DNA of 64,000 nt, taken from NCBI RefSeq assembly GCF_003725735.1, contig NZ_RJTM01000068.1, positions 1-64,000 of the forward strand. The letters are read 5' to 3'. A program made the position numbers and the translations under genes. Shown one piece after another: positions 36,308 through 51,482 of the stretch (position 1 is the first letter of the stretch; each line of letters opens with the position of its first letter). This stretch comes from Sinomicrobium pectinilyticum. Its GTDB lineage: Bacteria > Bacteroidota > Bacteroidia > Flavobacteriales > Flavobacteriaceae. A model generated the notes under the pieces. That model was given only the letters and a program-made list of their open reading frames with translations. It was not told the origin of the DNA and made no database searches.

Positions 36308-39300
36308 TCAGGATTCCGTATGTCCTGATCTGAACTTTAAAGGGGTTGTACCATATTTCTCTTTAAAGATCTTCCGGAAATACTTTATACTGTTGAACCC
36401 TACTTCATAAGAAGCCTCACTGACCGAATAATGCTCGTTCCGGATGAGGTCGGCTGCTTTTTTCAATTTAACATCACGGACAAATTCGTTTATATTCTGG
36501 CCTGTAAGCGCCTTGATCTTCCGGTACAGGGAAGTCCTGCTCATTCCTATTTCTTTAATTAATAAAGCTGTGTTAACTTTGTCATTTCCCGATTGGCTCA
36601 GTATGAGCGCTTCCACCTCCTGCAGGAATTTCTTTTCTTTTTTCAGGATTGTCGAATGGCCTTCAATGGCAATCTCATTTTCCGTCTGCCGGGCATTGTT
36701 TAAAAAATAATGCTGCAATTTTACCCTGTTTTCCAGGAGGTTCTTAATCCGGGTATTCAGTATTTTGGGATTGAACGGTTTGGTTATATAAGCATCTGCA
36801 CCTTTTTCAAATCCGGTATTCATACTCTCATCATTGCTTTTGGCGGTAAGGAGTATAATGGGGATGTGGCTGGTTGCTGTTTTATTTTTCAGTGTGGAAC
36901 ACAGGTCGATACCGTCTTTAAAAGGCATCATAACATCGGCAATGATCAGGTTCGGGATGTACTGTATGGCTTTGGCCATTCCTTCCTTACCGTCCGAAGC
37001 ATGTATCAGGTCAAATTCCGACTTCAGGATGGTGTCCAGGAGTTTCAGAATTTCAGGGTTATCATCAATCAGTAAAATAACGTCCCTGTTTTTTGAAGTG
37101 GTAATGATCTTTTCTCCATCTTTATCAATTCGAAGAATTTCTGCCTCCGTAACAGATGGCTCGGGCACAGAGTATTCTATGTCTGTCGTGTGGAATAAAT
37201 GGTCTTCATATTCGACATTCGCGGGTAAGCACAGCGTAAATTCCGTGATCTCATCCTTTTTACTTTCCACCGCTATATGTCCATGGTGAAGCTCTGCAAA
37301 TCTTTTGGAAAGTGCCAGCCCGATCCCTGTCCCGCTTTTCTTAATACTGTTTCCGGACTTGTAATACCAGTTAAATATCTGGTCGATCTCCTGCTCATCT
37401 ATTCCCGGTCCCGTGTTTTTCACCTTTATCTTAAGGAAGTTACCTTCATAAAAAAGGTCCACATTTACGGTTCCTTTCCATTTGCAGTATTTTATGGCAT
37501 TGGACAGTAAATTATTGAAGATCACTTCTATTTTTTCAATGTCACATTTTAAACGGTTTTGTTGTCCTGTTATGGAAACCCGGAGATTTATCTTTTTATC
37601 TTTTGCCAGGGGCCTGTAATTTTCCACCCATTTATTAACCCTTTTCCCGATATTGTACTGACCTATGGTGAGCTGGCTTAAGCCCTCTTCGGTCTTTCTG
37701 AATTCCAGAAGCCTGTTAATGGAATTGTATAGTATTTTCGTATTCCGTTTTATAAGAAACAGGTTTTCCACCAATTCTTTTTGCTTTACTTTCTCCAGTA
37801 AATGATCTACTGGGGCAGAGATCAGGGTAAGCGGGGTTTTCAGTTCATGGGAGAAACCGGTGAAAAACCGCAGCCGCTCTTCATTGAGATCGTGTTCCAA
37901 CTGGCGCTGTCTTTTCTCAAAGACCAATGAATTTCTGAGGTTCAAGCGTTCCGTATAGTATTTGATGCTGATCCAGGCGATCAGGCCGATAAACACGGTA
38001 TATAGAAGGTATGCCGGCACTGTTTTCCAAAACGGGGGGATAATGGTAATGAACAGGCTTTTTACCGCTGTGTCATTACCGGGAGAATTGATCTTAATCT
38101 GAAGTTCATAGCTTCCGGGGGCGACATCCGTAAAGTTGGCCGTCCCCTGAGTATCAATCCAGAAATCGTTGTAATTTTCCAGTTTATACGAATAGGTAAT
38201 GTTTTTGGCAACCGGGTACTTTAGGGCGACAAAATCGACAGAAAACGTATTCTGATCATGTCTTAAAGTGATTTTATCCTCAAAGGCGAGGGATTGTTCC
38301 AGGACTTTCTGCTTTTTGTCGTTTACATTTATCTTTTTGTTCAGTACCCTTAACTCCTGGAAAACCAGGGGGAAATCCGGGTGAGGCCTGGAAAAACCGG
38401 AAGGGTCGAAATAATTGATGCCGTTATTTCCGCCTACATAAATTATACCTTCGGGAGATTTGGTGATCGCCCCTATATTAAATCCGCCCTCGCGGATATT
38501 ATCCAGGCCGGAGATATTCAGGATTTCATGTGTGCGCAGGTCGTATCTGTTCAGCCCGTTGAATGTGGAAAGCCAGACATAATTTTCATTTTCTGCTACT
38601 ATGCCTGTTACGGAATTATTGCTCAACCCGTCCTTTTCGGTAATATTGGTTACGGAGCGCGATTCCGGGTCAAGTATTACCAGTCCGCCGTACCTTGTGC
38701 CTGCCAGTATTTTTCTTTCGTTGACAGGTAGAATGCAGAAAAATATATTACTCGGCATATTTTGCGTGTCATTCGAATAAAAAGATTCGAATGTATTTGT
38801 CTCCGGAGCATATTTAATGATTCCCGATCCGAATGTGGCCAGCCATAAATTTCCTGCCATGTCCTCACCGATATCACGGATATCTATTTTACCCAGTATA
38901 TTCACAAAGCGGAATGTGTCCCCGGTATCATCATATCTGTAGAGCCCGCCCCGGTTGGTGCCGGCCCAGATGGCTTTATCGCGCCCTTCATAAATAACCC
39001 GGACATCACTACCGTCTTCCGGTTTACCCTGCAGATAATGTGTAAATCTTTTTTCTCCCGGTATCATACGGTTGATTCCTCCCCTGTAAGTGCCTGCCCA
39101 GACCCTGTCCTGGCTGTCCTGCAGTATGGAAAGGACATAATTATTGCTCAGGCTGGTATCATCGTTTTCATCGTGCCTGAAATGGGAATACTTCCCTGAT
39201 TTGGGATCAAACAGGTCCAGTCCACCCCCGTCGGTGCCAATCCAGATCCTGCCGCTTGCTGTTTTTTCCAGTGCCCCGATACGATTGTGACTAATCGTAG

Positions 39301-40408
39301 CCGCTCGGGTTTCGTTATGTTGAATGACATTGATAAGTTCGCCTTCCGGGTCTACATAGTTCAATCCCGTAGGTGTTCCTATCCACATTTTCCGTTCTGC
39401 ATCCATGAGTATGGAAGATACTGTTCTGTTATAAACACTGGACCCGTCATTGGAAGGCAGAAACCACCAGTTTTTTAAGGACCCCTCCGCGCGAAGAAGG
39501 GCAGGAATATCTATAATGTTCAACCCTCCGTTCCGGGTACCGATCCACATCCGGGCGTTATGGTCTTCTTCAAAGCACAGTACATCATCGTCACTTAAGC
39601 CCTTGTCACTGAAGGTGGCCTTTGCCAAACGGAGGGAATCCCCCTTCGCGGTAATTATCCCTATACCCTTGCGGGTACCTATCCAGAGGTTATTGCGGCT
39701 GTCGGTATAAAGACTGTTGATGGCAGACGATGGCAAAAAACTACTTTTACCACTTATAATACCGGTGACCGATCCTTTCTTATAATTGATCTTGTTGAGG
39801 CCATTGTCAAAAGTCCCGACCCAGAGTACGGAATCACCTTGTATGGCCATAGAAGAAATTTCATTGGATGAGAGTTTTCTATTTACAGAACTTCCCTTTT
39901 CAATAAAATGATAGGCGGAATCAAGCATTTGCACGCCTCCGCGATAGGTGCCGGCAAAAATCTGTTTATTTCCCGTCACGGCCAGGCTGCTGATACTGTT
40001 GTTCAAGAGCCCTTTCTTATCATCAATCAGCTCCAGCCGGTCGTACCGTATATTGTAGATATTAAGCCCCGCATCTGTGCCTATGAGGATTTCATTCCCG
40101 TTTTTTAGCACCAGGGACTGAACATAATTATTGGCTATACCCGCATTTTTGTTCTTTACATCTTTTTTGAATGTTTTGAAGCCGGTTCCGTCAAAACGGT
40201 TTAATCCGTCATCTGTGCCGATCCACAAAAAGCCAAGGGAATCCTGGACGATGTCATTAATGACATTATTGGAGAGCCCGGATTTGACATTTATTAAATG
40301 AAAGTGTAAATCTTTTGAGATTTCATTTTCTATCCGGACCCGCTGGGCGAATAAAACGTTCCAAAACAGTATAAATATGATCGTTATTTGAAGTTTACAT
40401 ATTCTCAT
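36308..40408 (-). CDS. Hybrid two-component system regulator (HTCS) of PUL 2
   Basis: This 1366-residue HTCS has an N-terminal signal peptide (about 1-22, ending FWNVLFAQ), two propellers of Reg_prop repeats (LGFLWIGTDDGLNRFDG and others, about 35-690) and a Y_Y_Y domain (about 700-790). A membrane helix (about 796-816), HisKA with His854 (GFSHELKTP), an HATPase (GTGIGLALSKRF) and a receiver with Asp1158 (LIIADVMMPFKDG) follow. An AraC-type DNA-binding domain (RKIFKEKYGTTPLKFR) closes the protein. It is divergent from the SusC of PUL 2 and is expected to activate that locus when an oligosaccharide binds its periplasmic propellers. The layout matches the PUL 1 regulator, but the propeller sequences differ. 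Confidence 0.93.
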   Translation of the reverse strand: MRICKLQITIIFILFWNVLFAQRVRIENEISKDLHFHLINVKSGLSNNVINDIVQDSLGFLWIGTDDGLNRFDGTGFKTFKKDVKNKNAGIANNYVQSLVLKNGNEILIGTDAGLNIYNIRYDRLELIDDKKGLLNNSISSLAVTGNKQIFAGTYRGGVQMLDSAYHFIEKGSSVNRKLSSNEISSMAIQGDSVLWVGTFDNGLNKINYKKGSVTGIISGKSSFLPSSAINSLYTDSRNNLWIGTRKGIGIITAKGDSLRLAKATFSDKGLSDDDVLCFEEDHNARMWIGTRNGGLNIIDIPALLRAEGSLKNWWFLPSNDGSSVYNRTVSSILMDAERKMWIGTPTGLNYVDPEGELINVIQHNETRAATISHNRIGALEKTASGRIWIGTDGGGLDLFDPKSGKYSHFRHDENDDTSLSNNYVLSILQDSQDRVWAGTYRGGINRMIPGEKRFTHYLQGKPEDGSDVRVIYEGRDKAIWAGTNRGGLYRYDDTGDTFRFVNILGKIDIRDIGEDMAGNLWLATFGSGIIKYAPETNTFESFYSNDTQNMPSNIFFCILPVNERKILAGTRYGGLVILDPESRSVTNITEKDGLSNNSVTGIVAENENYVWLSTFNGLNRYDLRTHEILNISGLDNIREGGFNIGAITKSPEGIIYVGGNNGINYFDPSGFSRPHPDFPLVFQELRVLNKKINVNDKKQKVLEQSLAFEDKITLRHDQNTFSVDFVALKYPVAKNITYSYKLENYNDFWIDTQGTANFTDVAPGSYELQIKINSPGNDTAVKSLFITIIPPFWKTVPAYLLYTVFIGLIAWISIKYYTERLNLRNSLVFEKRQRQLEHDLNEERLRFFTGFSHELKTPLTLISAPVDHLLEKVKQKELVENLFLIKRNTKILYNSINRLLEFRKTEEGLSQLTIGQYNIGKRVNKWVENYRPLAKDKKINLRVSITGQQNRLKCDIEKIEVIFNNLLSNAIKYCKWKGTVNVDLFYEGNFLKIKVKNTGPGIDEQEIDQIFNWYYKSGNSIKKSGTGIGLALSKRFAELHHGHIAVESKKDEITEFTLCLPANVEYEDHLFHTTDIEYSVPEPSVTEAEILRIDKDGEKIITTSKNRDVILLIDDNPEILKLLDTILKSEFDLIHASDGKEGMAKAIQYIPNLIIADVMMPFKDGIDLCSTLKNKTATSHIPIILLTAKSNDESMNTGFEKGADAYITKPFNPKILNTRIKNLLENRVKLQHYFLNNARQTENEIAIEGHSTILKKEKKFLQEVEALILSQSGNDKVNTALLIKEIGMSRTSLYRKIKALTGQNINEFVRDVKLKKAADLIRNEHYSVSEASYEVGFNSIKYFRKIFKEKYGTTPLKFRSGHTES

Positions 40409-40476
40409 CGTCGTCCCGCTGTTTTAATTAAAATGTAAAAATAACATTTATAAAACATGTTATATCGCAAATACGG

Positions 40477-40512
40477 ACAATTTCTACCCTATAATTTGAC
40501 AATCAGTGCCCG
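40477..40512 (+). promoter_or_regulatory. 22-bp-spaced direct repeat upstream of susC of PUL 2
   Basis: GACAATTTCTACCC (about 40476-40489) and GACAATCAGTGCCC (about 40498-40511) agree at 10 of 14 positions and start 22 bp apart. They lie about 120-150 bases before the susC start, in the short region divergent from the HTCS gene. That is the expected place for its binding site. Confidence 0.4.
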
Positions 40513-40628
40513 GTTTTATTAACACAAAATTAAGAACATTGTAATGCTGTTAAGGAACCGGGAGCATTCTCCGCTTTCCCTGAGCAGGTTAACCAACTTG
40601 TAAATTATTTAACCAAAACCACTAACGT

Positions 40629-43600
40629 ATGTATCGAAAATTACGGAGATTAGGAAAATTGAAATGGCTTTGCACTGTATTTTTTCTAGTCATTACTTCC
40701 GTTCTTACCGCACAGGAAACGGTAATAAGAGGACGGGTTTCAGATGAGGAAGGTTCTCCTCTTCCGGGAGCATCTGTAGTCGAAAAAGGAACTACCAACG
40801 GGACTATGACCAATATAGACGGAGAATTTGATCTGAAAGTCAAACATGCCGAAAATGCTGTTCTGTTATTTTCATTTATAGGATTTAAGAAGCAGGAGGT
40901 TCCTGTAAACAATAACATTTTTATAGACGTAACACTGCAATCGGACCTGGAATCACTTGATGAGGTTGTGGTGGTAGGTTACGGTACAAAGAAAAAAGAA
41001 GAAGTAACAGGCGCCGTAAGCAGTATTAAGTCCGATGATCTGGTACGGTCTTCTTCGACTACCACGGCAGGGGCACTGGCGGGAAAAGTACAAGGAGTAT
41101 CGGTAAGGGCAAAGGATGCCCGGCCCGGCAGAGGTGCTGCCATTGAAGTCAGGAACATGGGAAACCCACTCTTTGTAATTGACGGTATTCCGTATGGAGG
41201 GCAAACCGGCGGCGACTGGGTACAATCGTCAAATGTTTCCGGAAATGATGTCTTTAATTCCCTTAACCTGGAAGATATAGAAAGCATTACTATTCTGAAA
41301 GATGCTTCGGCAGCTATATACGGAATGCGGGCTGCCAGCGGGGTAGTCCTTGTAACCACCAAAAAAGGAAAGAAAAATGAAGATGTCAGGATCAATATAA
41401 ACGGGTATTACGGCTGGCAGAACCTAACAAGATTCCCGAAACTCGCCAACGCCGCTCAATATACGAGAGGATTGGTGGAAGCCGCCCAGAATGCAGGTTT
41501 GGACCCTTCGACGGTGTATACACCCGAGGAATTGGCAAAATGGCAGGCAGGGACCGAACCCGGCTATCAGGGATATGATTACTATGATCTGGTAATGCGG
41601 AAAAATATTCCGCAATATCATATCAATGCCAATGTTACGGGAGGATCGGAAAAAACGAATTATTACCTTTCTGTCGGTAATACCAGTCAGGAAGCCTTGA
41701 TGAAGGATTTTTCTTATGAAAGGACCAACATTCAGGCTAACCTGGAGTCCAAGGTAACCAGTCATTTAAGTATAGGTACCCAGATAAGCGGAAGAGAGGA
41801 AAAAACACGGGATGTCGGTCTTCCCGGCGGAGACGGGTATTTTGCCGCCATTCTCGGAATGTTCAGCAACATACCCACCGTAGGCCCGTATGCAAATGAC
41901 AATCCGAATTATATCAATCATACCCGGGACTATTCGAGAAACCCGGCGTTGTTCGACAGGGACGTTGCCGGTTATAAAGATAATCTCGGCCGCAATCTCA
42001 ATATCAACCTGTACGCTAACTATGAGTTTGATTTTGGCCTGAAAGCTAAAGGGACCGTTTCTTATAACTATACCAACAATAAATTCGACGGGTTTCAGTA
42101 TACCTATGATGTATATAGCTATAACGAAGCAGCGGATACTTATGACCGGACCGGGGGAGCAGATGGCGGATGGAGATACCAGACAGAGCGGGAGGTGGTT
42201 GCCAGGTTTGCTCAATTTCAACTGGACTATTCCAAAACCTTCGGTGATCATTCCCTTTCTGTTACCGCAGCTTATGAACGATCCGATTATGAAAAAGATT
42301 TCCTGCAGCTGGGAACCAATCCTTCCAACAATTATCTTCCCCTACTGGAGTTCGATAAGCTGAATTCGTTTGCAGATGCCTGGGATTACGAAGCAAGGGC
42401 CGGTTACATCGGGCGAATAAACTACAGTTATAAAAGTAAATACCTGCTTGAATTATTAGGCCGCTACGATGGTTCTTATCTGTACCCGCCGGGACATCGC
42501 TGGGGTTTCTTTCCCGGGGTATCTCTGGGCTGGCGTGTTTCCGAAGAGCCGTTTTTCAAAGGTTTGCGGAATGTCGTGGATAATTTAAAAATAAGGGCTT
42601 CGATGGGACAAACCGGAAAAGAAGAAGGCGTAAGCATGTTCGGTTACCTCGGGGGCTATACCTGGAATAACGGAAATGCCGTACTGGACGGGAGCTTTAC
42701 CACCGGTATACGACCGAGAGGGTTACCTGTAACCAACCTCTCATGGGTAAAGAACACCACCTCCAATATTGGTGTTGATGTGTCCATGTTCGATAACAAA
42801 CTGACCATGACAGCCGATGTTTTCAGAATAAAGAGGACAGGAGTCCCCGCTGCGCGTTACGATGTGTTATTACCGAGCGAGGTAGGCTATTCCCTGCCTA
42901 ATGAAAATCTCAATGAAAACGGCTATTACGGGAGCGAAGGAATCATCACCTACAGAAATTCTATCGGGGAACTCAATTACAATGTAAGCGGGAACTTTAC
43001 ATATTCACGCTATAAAAATTTAAAGAGCTACAAGCCCCGTTTCGGAAACTCCTGGGATGAGTATCGCAGTTCCGCGGAAGACCGGTGGGGTGGTATCTGG
43101 TGGGGATATCAGGTAGTAGGCCGTTTTCAGAGTGAAGAGGAGATCAGAAACCATCCTATTGATATAGACGGACAAAATAACAGGACACTTCTTCCGGGGG
43201 ATTTTATCTATAAAGATGTTAACGGAGACGGTATTATTAACGGTATGGACGAACGGCCTATCGGCTATCCTACAGGCTGGGCACCGATGGTCTCTTTTGG
43301 TGGAAATATAGGACTGGACTGGAAAGGAATTGATCTGAACATCGATTTTGCCGGTGGTGCTATGCAATCCTGGTTCCAGGATTACGAGCTTCGAAATCCG
43401 TATCACGGTGGGGGAAATTCTCCCGCTTATTTATTGGAAGACCGCTGGCACCGTGCCGATCCCTACGACCCGGATAGTGAATGGATCCCCGGACGCTATC
43501 CCGCCATCCGGCAGGGACATTCCGGCCCGAATGCGAGGAACAGCGACTTCTGGCTGACCAACGTCCGGTTTTTAAGAATAAGAAATCTCGAGATCGGGTA

Positions 43601-43787
43601 TACTTTCCCGAAAGTAATTGCGGAAAAAATTAATGCGGAAAAAGCACGCATATATGTAAGCGGGTCCAACCTGGTGTCCTTCGACAATGTTAAGAAATAC
43701 GGGATTGATCCGGAAATCGAAGCAAGAGCTGCCGTGGTCTATCCGCAGCAGAGAACAGTATTGGTAGGTTTTAACTTTTCATTTTAA
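40629..43787 (+). CDS. SusC/RagA-family TonB-dependent outer-membrane transporter (PUL 2)
   Basis: This 1052-residue receptor has a signal peptide ending near VLTAQE, a CarboxypepD_reg-like domain (VIRGRVSDEEGSPLPGASV, about 33-110) and the DEVVVVGYGTKKKEE segment. A plug domain (KDASAAIYGMRAASGVVLVTTKKG) and a 22-strand barrel ending TVLVGFNFSF follow. It imports oligosaccharides with its SusD partner, whose gene starts 10 bases after its stop. The gap to the divergent HTCS is 220 bases. Confidence 0.95.
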   Translation: MYRKLRRLGKLKWLCTVFFLVITSVLTAQETVIRGRVSDEEGSPLPGASVVEKGTTNGTMTNIDGEFDLKVKHAENAVLLFSFIGFKKQEVPVNNNIFIDVTLQSDLESLDEVVVVGYGTKKKEEVTGAVSSIKSDDLVRSSSTTTAGALAGKVQGVSVRAKDARPGRGAAIEVRNMGNPLFVIDGIPYGGQTGGDWVQSSNVSGNDVFNSLNLEDIESITILKDASAAIYGMRAASGVVLVTTKKGKKNEDVRININGYYGWQNLTRFPKLANAAQYTRGLVEAAQNAGLDPSTVYTPEELAKWQAGTEPGYQGYDYYDLVMRKNIPQYHINANVTGGSEKTNYYLSVGNTSQEALMKDFSYERTNIQANLESKVTSHLSIGTQISGREEKTRDVGLPGGDGYFAAILGMFSNIPTVGPYANDNPNYINHTRDYSRNPALFDRDVAGYKDNLGRNLNINLYANYEFDFGLKAKGTVSYNYTNNKFDGFQYTYDVYSYNEAADTYDRTGGADGGWRYQTEREVVARFAQFQLDYSKTFGDHSLSVTAAYERSDYEKDFLQLGTNPSNNYLPLLEFDKLNSFADAWDYEARAGYIGRINYSYKSKYLLELLGRYDGSYLYPPGHRWGFFPGVSLGWRVSEEPFFKGLRNVVDNLKIRASMGQTGKEEGVSMFGYLGGYTWNNGNAVLDGSFTTGIRPRGLPVTNLSWVKNTTSNIGVDVSMFDNKLTMTADVFRIKRTGVPAARYDVLLPSEVGYSLPNENLNENGYYGSEGIITYRNSIGELNYNVSGNFTYSRYKNLKSYKPRFGNSWDEYRSSAEDRWGGIWWGYQVVGRFQSEEEIRNHPIDIDGQNNRTLLPGDFIYKDVNGDGIINGMDERPIGYPTGWAPMVSFGGNIGLDWKGIDLNIDFAGGAMQSWFQDYELRNPYHGGGNSPAYLLEDRWHRADPYDPDSEWIPGRYPAIRQGHSGPNARNSDFWLTNVRFLRIRNLEIGYTFPKVIAEKINAEKARIYVSGSNLVSFDNVKKYGIDPEIEARAAVVYPQQRTVLVGFNFSF

Positions 43788-43797
43788 ATCGAAGACA

Positions 43798-45633
43798 ATG
43801 AGACATTTATTCATATTATCCCTTATAATTTCATTATTCTTTGTAAGCTGTAATAATGACAATTGGCTGGAAAGGGACCCGAAAAACATCATTACGGATG
43901 AACAGCTTTGGAATGACCCCGAACTCATCAGGTCACTCCTGGCTAATTACTACGACCGGTTACCCGCCATGCACGGCGTTTTCAATACCGGTGGTATGAG
44001 TGAAATCGATGACGCCATGTGGTCCGGTCATTTCGACGGAAACTGGCGCAATGACTTCCAGTATGGAGATGATTACGGGAGGTACTGGGATTATGGACTG
44101 ATACGCGACATTAACCTGGCTCTTGACAATATAGACCAGTACAGTGTTGAGCTGGATGAAGGCGAGAAAAATCTTTACAGGGGCGAATTGCGTTTTATCC
44201 GTGCTTTTGTTTATTTCGAACTGGTAAAGCGTATGGGCGGGGTTCCCCTCGTTACCGAACAATTGATCTATGATTTTAGCGGCGATCCTTCATCGTTACA
44301 GGTGCCCCGTGCAAAAGAACATGAAATATACGATTTCATTTACGCGGAGTTAGAAGAGATTAAAACAGATCTGGAACCTAACAATGCCAGTCAGACCCGG
44401 GCCAATACTTTTACCGCCCTTGCCCTGGAAAGCAGGGCCATGTTATATGCAGCTTCCCTGGCAAAATACAATAACCAGATGGCATCACCAATTACTTTAC
44501 CCGGGGGTGAAGTAGGGATACCGGCCGACAAGGCTGGAGATTATTATCAGAAATCGCTTTTGGCCTCCCGGGGGATAATTAACAGTGGTAACTACGGACT
44601 ATATAACGAAAACCCCGACAAAGGGGCTAATTTCTATGAAATGCTGGTGAACAAGGGGAACAGGGAAATCATTTTTGCCAAGGATTTCGAACTCAGTCTT
44701 AAAGTCCATCGGTTTGCCTATGACAATATCGTAAGAAGCCTGACCGAAGACAATGAAGGTTCCTCCATGCTGACACCTTCCCTGAACCTTGTAGAAAGTT
44801 TTGATTATCTGGATGGGACGAATGGGAGTTTAAATTATAAGGACAGCAATCAGGAATACGTTCCTTATGAAAACATAAACGATATTTTTGAAAATAAAGA
44901 TGCCCGTCTGTACGGAACGGTGGTCTATCCCGGAACCAATTTTAAAAGTACCCCGGTAAGTGTGCAGGCAGGGATTGCCCTGTGGGAAAACGGAAAATAT
45001 GAATTCCGCGCAGCTCCCAACCTGGGGGACCGGTATGAAGATGGCAATTTATGGACCGGTTTTGACGGTCCGCAGGACAATGCCCAGTTTGTCAGCAACA
45101 CCGGTTTTTATATGCGCAAGTTTGTTAGCGAAGCGGCCGGGGCAAGTACCCGGGGAGTTTCCGCACAAAACTGGTGGCCCTGGTTCCGGATGGGAGAAAT
45201 ATACCTGAATGCCGCCGAAGCCGCTTTTGAAACAGGACAACAGGGTGAAGCTTTGGATTATATCAATACACTGCGTGAACGCGCAGGTTTCCCGGAAAAC
45301 AGTATCAGCAATCTAACGATGGAGATGATCCGGAAGGAACGCAGGGTAGAACTTGCTTTTGAAGATCACCGGTTTTTCGACCTGAAAAGATGGAGGATGG
45401 CTCACGAGGTTTGGAACGGCAGTGATGATAGCGAAGATGCCGTGGTTTACGGGTTGTATCCCTACCGGATTGTGCGTCCGGGCCATGCGGACAACAACAA
45501 GTACATCTTCAATAAAATAAGGCCCACACGATTCAGAAGAGCGAGGTTTTTTCGTTTTGCCAACTACTATGCGTCCATAGACCCGAATGTTCTTAACAAT
45601 AATCCGAAATTGGTAAGAAACCCTTTCCATTAA
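43798..45633 (+). CDS. SusD/RagB-family surface glycan-binding lipoprotein (PUL 2)
   Basis: This 611-residue lipoprotein (lipobox FVSC, Cys18) has NDNWLERDPKNIITDEQLW near the N-terminus, the FIRAFVYFELVKRMGGVPLV helix-turn region, TPR-like helices, and the C-terminal segments MIRKERRVELAFEDHRFFDLKRW and FIFNKIRPTRFRRARF. It forms the glycan-binding lid of the upstream SusC. The DUF3823 gene follows 107 bases downstream, before the operon's terminator. Confidence 0.95.
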   Translation: MRHLFILSLIISLFFVSCNNDNWLERDPKNIITDEQLWNDPELIRSLLANYYDRLPAMHGVFNTGGMSEIDDAMWSGHFDGNWRNDFQYGDDYGRYWDYGLIRDINLALDNIDQYSVELDEGEKNLYRGELRFIRAFVYFELVKRMGGVPLVTEQLIYDFSGDPSSLQVPRAKEHEIYDFIYAELEEIKTDLEPNNASQTRANTFTALALESRAMLYAASLAKYNNQMASPITLPGGEVGIPADKAGDYYQKSLLASRGIINSGNYGLYNENPDKGANFYEMLVNKGNREIIFAKDFELSLKVHRFAYDNIVRSLTEDNEGSSMLTPSLNLVESFDYLDGTNGSLNYKDSNQEYVPYENINDIFENKDARLYGTVVYPGTNFKSTPVSVQAGIALWENGKYEFRAAPNLGDRYEDGNLWTGFDGPQDNAQFVSNTGFYMRKFVSEAAGASTRGVSAQNWWPWFRMGEIYLNAAEAAFETGQQGEALDYINTLRERAGFPENSISNLTMEMIRKERRVELAFEDHRFFDLKRWRMAHEVWNGSDDSEDAVVYGLYPYRIVRPGHADNNKYIFNKIRPTRFRRARFFRFANYYASIDPNVLNNNPKLVRNPFH

Positions 45634-45740
45634 CGGAGTTGACCGGGGAACGGGGATGTCTGGTAATGACAGATATATTCGTTCCTCCTCATATTCCGAA
45701 TGTTAAAAATGAAACCGACAGTCTTTAAAAATACGAACAC

Positions 45741-46427
45741 ATGAATGCAATTAACAAAAATATAACCCGGCTGGTACTGGCTTTGTGCCTTATAACATTA
45801 GTAGCGGGTTGTGATTATGACAATTTTGAAGAACCCGCCGCTGTCCTTGAAGGGAACGTTGTATATGAAGGGCAGCCCGTAGGTGTCCGTACCAACGGCC
45901 CCCAGCTGGAATTATGGCAGGATGGATATGCCCTGGATAAAAATATTCCGGTATATATTGCCCAGGACGGCAGTTATTCGGTATCCTTGTTTAACGGGGA
46001 ATATAAGATGGTGGTCAAAGAAGGAGGCCCTTGGGTCCCCGAACTGAACGACACCATTGTTATCCGGGTTAACGGCAGAACTGAATTTGATGTTCCCGTA
46101 ACACCTTATTTTACAGTCAACAATGAGAGTTTTCAGGTAAATGGCAATTCCGTAACGGTCAATTTTACCATTGAGAAGATCGTTGAAACCACCAATCTTC
46201 AATCGGTAAATATTTATTTTGGTACCGCTGTTCTTACCGATCAGAACAAAAATGAATATGTAGCAAATGTAGATATCGGGAGTATTACAACAGGACAACC
46301 GACCACGGTCAGCATTGATATTCCAGAGCACCTTCAAGGGGCCGGGTATTTGTTTGCGCGCATTGGGGTAAGATCAACGCAGGCCAATGAATTTTACTAT
46401 TCACATGTTGAAAAAATAGAATTATAG
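45741..46427 (+). CDS. DUF3823 lipoprotein of PUL 2
   Basis: This 228-residue lipoprotein (lipobox LVAGC, Cys24) begins its mature part with DYDNFEEPAAVLEGNVVYEGQ, which matches the start of DUF3823 proteins. A first beta-sandwich reads LELWQDGYALD and YSVSLFNGEYKMVV, and a second C-terminal Ig-like part follows (about 120-228, FTVNNESFQVNGNSVTVNFTI). Genes of this family commonly follow susCD in Bacteroidota and are presumed surface glycan-binding accessory proteins. No enzymatic motif is visible. The stop codon lies inside the left arm of the terminator. Confidence 0.8.
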   Translation: MNAINKNITRLVLALCLITLVAGCDYDNFEEPAAVLEGNVVYEGQPVGVRTNGPQLELWQDGYALDKNIPVYIAQDGSYSVSLFNGEYKMVVKEGGPWVPELNDTIVIRVNGRTEFDVPVTPYFTVNNESFQVNGNSVTVNFTIEKIVETTNLQSVNIYFGTAVLTDQNKNEYVANVDIGSITTGQPTTVSIDIPEHLQGAGYLFARIGVRSTQANEFYYSHVEKIEL

Positions 46428-46471
46428 AGATCAGGGCGAAGAGATTATGGTCTCTATAATTCGTTTTTTTT
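46419..46471 (+). terminator. Strong intrinsic terminator after the DUF3823 gene
   Basis: GAATTATAGAGA (46419-46430) pairs perfectly over 12 bp with TCTCTATAATTC (46451-46462) and is followed by eight T. The left arm includes the stop codon of the DUF3823 gene. It separates the SusCD part of PUL 2 from the glycosidase genes. Confidence 0.85.
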
Positions 46472-46552
46472 AATTGCTTTAATAATCATAAAATTGAATG
46501 TTTTGTAAATACATAAAAACATCTGACTGTTTGCCCTCTGTAATCTTAAACC

Positions 46553-51380
<4,828 letters not shown>

Positions 51381-51482
51381 CGGATAGTATACCCACCGAA
51401 AAAAGCAATGGGTACGTATTAATATATTTTTTAATCGTATATTTAACACTTATAACCGTTAAAAACCAAAATCAAATTGATT

